The position numbers and the translations under genes are program-made. Below, in pieces: positions 63,807 to 64,000 of a stretch of DNA of 64,000 nucleotides (its first letter is position 1; the number at the start of each line of letters is the position of its first letter). Below the pieces are notes generated by a model. It ran no database searches and was not told where the DNA came from. It was given only the letters and a program-made list of their open reading frames with translations. This stretch comes from Pseudomonas asiatica (lineage in GTDB: Bacteria > Pseudomonadota > Gammaproteobacteria > Pseudomonadales > Pseudomonadaceae), in NCBI RefSeq assembly GCF_040214835.1, contig NZ_CP157874.1:1864001-1928000 (forward strand). The letters run 5' to 3'.

Positions 63807-64000
63807 GAACTGAAGAGTTTGATCATGGCTCAGATTGAACGCTGGCGGCAGGCCTAACACATGCAAGTCGAGCGGATGACGGGAGCTTGCTCCTTGATTC
63901 AGCGGCGGACGGGTGAGTAATGCCTAGGAATCTGCCTGGTAGTGGGGGACAACGTTTCGAAAGGAACGCTAATACCGCATACGTCCTACGGGAGAAAGCA
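63807..64000 (+). rRNA. rrs: 16S ribosomal RNA, 5' part (cut by window end)
   Basis: The sequence from GAACTGAAGAGTTTGATCAT onward is the universal 5' end of bacterial 16S rRNA, followed by CTGGCGGCAGGCCTAACACA. The first variable region (GCGGATGACGGGAGCTTGCT, then CCTTGATTCAGCGGCGG) is that of the P. putida group. Only the first 194 bases are in the window. Confidence 0.97.

Noticed and set aside
63530..63826. Minus-strand frame of 98 codons over the rRNA leader
   Set aside because: It lies across the rRNA promoter, boxA and the 16S start and has no coding-like features.

Overview
The window is chromosomal DNA of a fluorescent pseudomonad of the Pseudomonas putida group. The 16S rRNA start at the right end carries the putida-type V1 sequence. 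The GC content is high, paired REP elements of the putida type lie between many genes, and the gene order (formate dehydrogenase, iutY-iutA, phnXW, a fatty-acid degradation operon, mrp antiporter) matches what I recall of P. putida genomes. That last comparison is from memory and was not computed.

Layout. 0.2-5.4 kb: a four-gene soluble NAD-linked molybdenum formate dehydrogenase (fdsGBAD-like). 5.5-8.4 kb: a universal stress protein behind an Anr-type promoter, the tRNA hydroxylase MiaE and small envelope or unknown proteins. 8.5-12.3 kb: a fused sigma/anti-sigma factor (IutY type) and its TonB-dependent siderophore receptor. 12.3-13.9 kb: a striking tandem amplification of a 278-bp REP-bearing unit between two convergent genes. 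13.9-17 kb: LysR regulator, polyamine-type binding protein, agmatinase. 17-26 kb: sugar dehydrogenase, AFG1-type ATPase, DinB protein, hydrolase, a DUF411/YqaA pair beside what looks like a copB deletion scar, an unknown gene, trhP (yegQ) behind a second Anr-type promoter, and an AI-2E family transporter. 26-29 kb: 2-aminoethylphosphonate degradation (phnX, phnW, LysR).

29-45 kb: an AraC regulator, two giant tandem LRR proteins with a NEL-type ubiquitin-ligase architecture, then a five-gene acyl-CoA synthetase / beta-oxidation operon. The first giant protein keeps a C-x-D cysteine motif and the second has lost it. 45.1-46 kb: a roughly 600-bp imperfect inverted repeat flanked by hexamer repeats. 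46-48 kb: a DksA-like protein with half a zinc finger and small unknown genes. 48-54 kb: a six-gene Mrp-type cation/proton antiporter operon with overlapping genes.

54-63.3 kb: two EamA exporters, one divergent from an XRE-cupin regulator, that share a 16-bp operator-like motif; a hydrolase/GlxA regulator pair; a probable ABM-type monooxygenase behind a SoxR-type promoter; an alpha/beta hydrolase with a DUF3182 protein; aminopeptidase P; and a small lipoprotein. 63.4-64 kb: tandem rRNA promoters, the leader and the 5' end of 16S rRNA. No prophage, CRISPR array, insertion sequence or tRNA gene was recognised.
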